In this document: one piece after another, positions 60,086 to 64,000 of the stretch
How the letters are laid out: the number at the start of each line of letters is the position of its first letter
Position numbering within the stretch: the first letter of the stretch is position 1
DNA from: a virus
Virus record (IMG/VR): IMGVR_UViG_3300044638_006161
Span: 1 to 64,000 of that record
Length of the DNA stretch: 64,000 nt
Strand: one strand, 5' to 3'
Made by a program: the position numbers and the translations under genes
Notes under the pieces: generated by a model
What the model was told of the DNA's origin: nothing
What the model saw: only the letters and a program-made list of their open reading frames with translations
Databases searched by the model: none

Positions 60086-60959
60086 TCATATTGCTGGAAT
60101 CGTTCCAATTGGCGGAAAGGCTCTTGATTTCCAAATGCCTTGGCACGATGCACTAATTCCAGTTGCTCCAGATTATTTAGCAATTGAGCAAGCGGTTTAT
60201 CAATGCGCCGTTGCTGGTTGCGATACAATTTGGATTGTTGGTCATAAAGGAACAACGCCATTAGTTCGTCATAGACTTGGTGATATAGTAATTGATCCTA
60301 ATTCAATTCCAGGATCGGAACAATTTCACTTTGCAAGACGCAAAGAAATACCAATTTTCTATGTTCCAATCCTACCAAAAGATTATGACAGGCGCGATAG
60401 TTTAGGATGGAGCGTTTTACACGGAGCAGATGTTGCTTTCCGTGTTTGCTGTTTTATTAGTAAATGGGTTGCACCAACACGATATTTTTGTGCGTTTCCA
60501 TATGGAATCACATCGGTTGAATTTATAAAGGAGAATAGGGAGAAGTTTTTTACTGGAGAAGTACCAACGATCTTCTCATATGGCGGCAAAAATGTTAAGG
60601 ACGGGTTGCATATACCATTTCTGTTCAGCGCAGGAGACTATAAAAAATGTAGAGATATAGTAAAAAAGAAGAATATAGAAGATTGGGAGAAGAGAAAAGA
60701 ACGGGATGCAAGAGAATTTACTCTGCAAGAAATATTCGAGCCACTTGACACCTCTAATGGTTCTGTGGTAGAGTTACCTTGGTTCTACGACATCGGTTCG
60801 TGGGCAAATTATTGCAAATATACTTCAAGTGAACAAGCTCTACTATTAAAGAAGCATAAAGAAGTTTTTATAAGAGAGAAGAGAAGAATATTTCCTACAG
60901 AGAGAGAAATAAATGGTGAAGGAAAACTGGAAGAAGAAGTACGAGGATCTGAAGAATAA
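60048..60959 (+). CDS. Nucleotidyltransferase-like (GT-A fold) protein
   Basis: 303 residues from ATG 60048, set by AAAGGA 8 nt upstream rather than ATG 60039, which falls on that site. The N-terminal third follows sugar-nucleotidyltransferases: IAGIVPIGGKALDFQMP (in place of LAAGxGTRMxP), ALIPVAPDYLAIEQAVYQCAVAGCDTIWIVGHKG. The G-x-G-T-R dinucleotide loop is not intact, so activity is uncertain. The C-terminal half is unique, with DWEKRKERDAREFTLQEIF and a terminal acidic tail. It might modify sugars, nucleotides or host envelope. Confidence 0.4.
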   Translation: MGKLKRYQYNKIDHIAGIVPIGGKALDFQMPWHDALIPVAPDYLAIEQAVYQCAVAGCDTIWIVGHKGTTPLVRHRLGDIVIDPNSIPGSEQFHFARRKEIPIFYVPILPKDYDRRDSLGWSVLHGADVAFRVCCFISKWVAPTRYFCAFPYGITSVEFIKENREKFFTGEVPTIFSYGGKNVKDGLHIPFLFSAGDYKKCRDIVKKKNIEDWEKRKERDAREFTLQEIFEPLDTSNGSVVELPWFYDIGSWANYCKYTSSEQALLLKKHKEVFIREKRRIFPTEREINGEGKLEEEVRGSEE

Positions 60960-61128
60960 TTTTGATCGTCTTGACAGACATAATGATGTGTTGTATCGTC
61001 TATTTGTAGCTGCAAGAAAACTCAGAAATAATGGTCACGATAGAGATATTATTGCGGAAGCATCTCAGGAATTATTTGCCGCCATTGGTGACGTTGAAAA
61101 CTTTGAGAGGAATTTAAAAAATGACTGA
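60913..61128 (+). CDS. Small helical protein before dnaE
   Basis: 71 residues; ATG 60913 overlaps the end of the previous gene by 47 nt and its stop overlaps the dnaE start by 8 nt. Two amphipathic helices: KYEDLKNNFDRLDRHNDVLYRLF and DIIAEASQELFAAIGDVENF. No known domain. The tight overlap with dnaE suggests co-translation, perhaps a polymerase accessory. Confidence 0.45.
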   Translation: MVKENWKKKYEDLKNNFDRLDRHNDVLYRLFVAARKLRNNGHDRDIIAEASQELFAAIGDVENFERNLKND

Positions 61129-64000
61129 TCGCAAGAAATCTTCACTAAAATTTACAAATCTTCACGGACACGATACCTTTTCTATTTTTGATGGAATGGG
61201 ATATCCTGACGAACATATTGATTTTGCGTATGGCAATGGTTTGGACGGAATGGCGTTTACAAACCACGGCTCAATGAATTCGTTCTCTTATGCTTTTATG
61301 AAAGCTAAGAAAATGAAAGACGAAGGCAAGACTGACTTTAAAGTTATTTATGGCATCGAAGCTTATATTCACCCGTCTATCCCAGAATGGAAGAAGGAAA
61401 AGGTTAAGCACAACGAAGATGCTAAACTTGCAAAACAAGTTGACGACGATGTTGGTCTTGTCGTGGAAGATGAAAGCGAAACTAAAAAGGGTAAACATGG
61501 AACACTTAATCAACGTAGCCACCTTGTCCTTGTGGCGCAAAACCAAACAGGACTCAATAACCTTTTCAAAATGGTTAGCGACTCCTATCGTGGCGATAAC
61601 TTCTATCGTTTTCCCCGTATGGACTACGAGCTACTTAAGCGATATTCTGATGGAATCATTGCTTCTACAGCCTGTATTGGCGGTATCCTTGGCAATGATT
61701 ACTGGCGTAATCGTGACAATGGCGATTCAGCGGTTCTTGCCGCAATGGAACAAACTGTCAAGCAAATGATGGAAATCTTTGGTGATCGCTTTTATGGCGA
61801 ACTGCAATGGGCTATGAATCCAGACCAACATAGGATCAATCAATTTATTATCCAGCTGTCAAAGCAATATGGATTTAAGTTGGTCACAACCTGCGATGCT
61901 CATTATCCTTCTCCCGATCTTTGGAAGGATCGTGAGATCTATAAAATGCTTGGTTGGCTTGGAAAGAATAAGGATGAACTGAGCATTGGAAATCTTCCTG
62001 TTTCTTTGGAAGAAATGGCATATCAGCTTTATCCAAAAAATGGTGATCAATTATATGAATTCTATAAGCTTACTTCTAAAAAACTTGGCTTTTCTTATGA
62101 CGATAAGCTTATTGCTGAAAGCATTGAGAGAACGTCAGAAATTGCAGCAACGAGAATTGAAAGCTATACGCCAGACACAACCATCAAACTTCCGTCGTTC
62201 GTAGTTCCAGAAGGCGAAACTGCTGATGATATGCTTGTGAAGATCGCTATTGATAATCTAAAAAAGCATAATCTTCATAAGGATAGCGAATATGTTGCTC
62301 GCTTAAAGGAAGAATTACACACGATTAAAGATCGTGGTTTCTCAAAATACTTCCTTACAATGAAGACTATTGCCGACAAGTCAAAAGAAAAGCAATTGTG
62401 TGGAGCTGGTCGTGGATCAGGCGCTGGTTCGCTTGTTTCTTATTTGTTGAATATTACTGAGGTTGACCCAATTAAGTATAAACTCCAGTTCTCACGATTC
62501 ATTCGTAAGAATGCTAAGGATTATCCTGATATTGACTTTGACGTTTCCGATCCAATGGAAATCAAAGAAACAATGATTAAAGAATTTGGTGAGGATTGTG
62601 TTGTTCCGATCTCAAACTACAATACTCTACAAATTCGTTCGCTCATCAAGGATATTTCTAAGCTCTATGATATTAACTTCCAAGAAGTAAACGAAGTAAC
62701 AAGCAAAATGTTGAATGAAGCAACGCCAGTTTGCAAGCGTCTGCACAATATTACAGCTGGTGTTTATAACCCAACTTGGGAAGAGCTAAAAGAGCATTCA
62801 CCATCGCTTGTTTCATTCCTTGGAAAATATCCGCACGTCGCAACGCACGTTGAAAACTTGCAAGGACAGATTCGTTCAATTTCAAGACACGCTGGCGGTG
62901 TGCTATTTGCCGACAATCTAAATCAAAGAATGCCGCTCATTAACAGTGGTGGTGTAATTCAAACTCCTTGGACCGAAGGACAAACTGTACGTCATTTGGA
63001 GCCATTGGGCTTTATTAAGTTTGACGTTCTTGGTTTGGCTTCGTTGCGAATGGTTGAAACTTGTATTGAACATATTTTAAAACGTCATCACGGCATCAAA
63101 GAACCAACGTTCAAAGATATTAAGAAATATTACGACGAGCATCTAAGTCCAGAAAAGATTAATCTGAACGATAAGGCTGTTTACGAAAGCGTATTCCAAA
63201 ATGGTAATTTCTGTGGAACATTCCAGTTCACAAATAATGGTGCTAAGAAATTCTGTATGGATGCCAAACCAGAAAATATTGTAGATATTGCTGCCATCAC
63301 ATCTATTTATCGTCCTGGTCCATTATCTGCAAACGTGCATACAAAATATGTTGAAGCAAAAAAGGATCCAAGCAGCGTTCTTTATATGCACGATCTTGTT
63401 CGTGAAGTAACGGAAGAAACATATGGGTTTATTGTCTTCCAAGAGCAATTGAGCTTGCTTGCTCATAAGCTTGGAAAGGATATTTCGCTTGATGAAGGCA
63501 ATGAATTACGTAAAGTTCTAACTAAAAAAGGAACAGGTAAGGAAGCTGCTGTTAAGGAGAAACTATATGGAAAATTTGTCGAAGGATGCAAAGAAAAAGG
63601 AATCGCAGAAGTTGATGCGATCAATCTCTGGAAAACTATGGAATTCTTCTCTGGTTACGGCTTCAACCTTAGCCATGCTGTGTGCTATTCCATTCTATCT
63701 TACCAGTGTGCCTATCTTTTTCACTATTACCCTGCTGAATGGCTCGCAGCATTCTTGGATAAGGAACCCGAAGATCGTAAAGAGGCTGCAATCGCGTCTG
63801 CTAAATCATTTGGATACACGATAAGAAAGGTGGACATTAATAGTTCTGGGGTCAAGTGGGAAGTTGATGCAAAAGACCCCAAAATTTTGATTCAACCGCT
63901 ATCCTCAATTAAGGGTCTTGGTGAAACTGCGGTTGAGCAGATTATGAAATATCGTCCATTTAAAAACGCGGAGCATCTGCTGTTCCATCCAGAAGTTACA
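61121..64000 (+). CDS. dnaE: DNA polymerase III alpha subunit (DnaE), 3' end outside window
   Basis: 960 codons are present with no stop. PHP-domain opening is LHGHDTFSIFDG (His15, His17). The family C catalytic core is clear: CGAGRGSGAGSLVSYLLNITEVDP near 428-450 and PDIDFD with Asp470, Asp472 and Asp474. RHAGGVLFA, YGFIVFQEQL, and FSGYGFNLSHAVCYS follow in canonical order. An acidic/basic insertion occupies about residues 91-127 in the PHP domain. It is the likely replicative polymerase, unlike T4, which uses family B. No separate clamp was seen in the window. Confidence 0.95.
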   Translation, partial: MTDRKKSSLKFTNLHGHDTFSIFDGMGYPDEHIDFAYGNGLDGMAFTNHGSMNSFSYAFMKAKKMKDEGKTDFKVIYGIEAYIHPSIPEWKKEKVKHNEDAKLAKQVDDDVGLVVEDESETKKGKHGTLNQRSHLVLVAQNQTGLNNLFKMVSDSYRGDNFYRFPRMDYELLKRYSDGIIASTACIGGILGNDYWRNRDNGDSAVLAAMEQTVKQMMEIFGDRFYGELQWAMNPDQHRINQFIIQLSKQYGFKLVTTCDAHYPSPDLWKDREIYKMLGWLGKNKDELSIGNLPVSLEEMAYQLYPKNGDQLYEFYKLTSKKLGFSYDDKLIAESIERTSEIAATRIESYTPDTTIKLPSFVVPEGETADDMLVKIAIDNLKKHNLHKDSEYVARLKEELHTIKDRGFSKYFLTMKTIADKSKEKQLCGAGRGSGAGSLVSYLLNITEVDPIKYKLQFSRFIRKNAKDYPDIDFDVSDPMEIKETMIKEFGEDCVVPISNYNTLQIRSLIKDISKLYDINFQEVNEVTSKMLNEATPVCKRLHNITAGVYNPTWEELKEHSPSLVSFLGKYPHVATHVENLQGQIRSISRHAGGVLFADNLNQRMPLINSGGVIQTPWTEGQTVRHLEPLGFIKFDVLGLASLRMVETCIEHILKRHHGIKEPTFKDIKKYYDEHLSPEKINLNDKAVYESVFQNGNFCGTFQFTNNGAKKFCMDAKPENIVDIAAITSIYRPGPLSANVHTKYVEAKKDPSSVLYMHDLVREVTEETYGFIVFQEQLSLLAHKLGKDISLDEGNELRKVLTKKGTGKEAAVKEKLYGKFVEGCKEKGIAEVDAINLWKTMEFFSGYGFNLSHAVCYSILSYQCAYLFHYYPAEWLAAFLDKEPEDRKEAAIASAKSFGYTIRKVDINSSGVKWEVDAKDPKILIQPLSSIKGLGETAVEQIMKYRPFKNAEHLLFHPEVT

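Noticed and set aside
1-64000. tRNA genes, CRISPR arrays, insertion sequences, inteins or homing endonucleases
   Set aside because: No cloverleaf-like T-arm outside coding DNA, no regularly spaced repeats, no transposase or LAGLIDADG/GIY-YIG motifs were seen; key enzymes read without interruption.

Overview
The window is a 64 kb internal piece of a large, AT-rich, tailed bacteriophage genome of the contractile-tail, T4-like type. Every convincing gene lies on the + strand, packed with 1-20 nt gaps or ATGA-type overlaps. I saw no tRNA, rRNA, CRISPR array, insertion sequence or integrase. The T4-like assignment rests on the terminase, portal, gp21-type protease, scaffold and major capsid set, the large sheath followed by tube proteins, a zinc-ribbon gp26-type protein next to the tape measure, a gp32-type ssDNA-binding protein with an H-C-C-C zinc site, and a UvsX/RecA recombinase. 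The host cannot be named. A B12-dependent ribonucleotide reductase and ThyX would suit an aquatic bacterium, but that is inference.

Layout. 1-7573: fibre and spike proteins, the first cut by the window edge. 7583-12674: RuvC-like resolvase, DnaG-type primase, a small protein and a single-chain Mre11-Rad50 (SbcD-SbcC) fusion. 12685-13778: three small membrane or coiled-coil proteins that could be a lysis set. 13786-28717: packaging and head genes (terminase, portal, core protein, protease, scaffold, capsid), interrupted by a fibre block at 21105-24657. 28828-43617: neck, sheath, two tube paralogues, a tail assembly chaperone with an apparent +1 frameshift, tape measure and baseplate. 43629-64000: replication, recombination and nucleotide metabolism (compact family A polymerase, degenerate FtsZ/tubulin-fold protein, gp32, UvsX, UV endonuclease, deaminase, flap nuclease, DnaB helicase, thioredoxin, class II RNR, cochaperonin, ThyX, nucleotidyltransferase-like protein, DnaE running off the edge), with a run of very small genes at 48.3-52.1 kb.

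Regulation visible in the sequence. Early-type sigma70-like promoters, mostly with 17-nt spacers, start transcription units in the replication regions. Several are physically nested inside a terminator-like hairpin: at 48273, 52119 and 57770 the -10 box sits in the loop, the left arm lies in the -35/-10 spacer and the right arm carries the ribosome binding site. Separately, the 8-mer ACTATTTA precedes seven genes. Five are structural or assembly units; two are small proteins (47990, 57361) lying among early genes.

Those two small proteins share an N-terminal module with three others (9027, 19544, 24666): about 12 amphipathic residues ending in (I/L)-(I/L)-K-E near residue 14. This looks like a T4-style capsid targeting sequence with a gp21-type cleavage site. 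The most unusual items are this packaged-protein candidate set, the nested promoter-terminators, the degenerate FtsZ-fold protein, the frameshifted tail chaperone and the coexistence of DnaE with an exonuclease-less family A polymerase. All assignments were made by eye; no database search was run.
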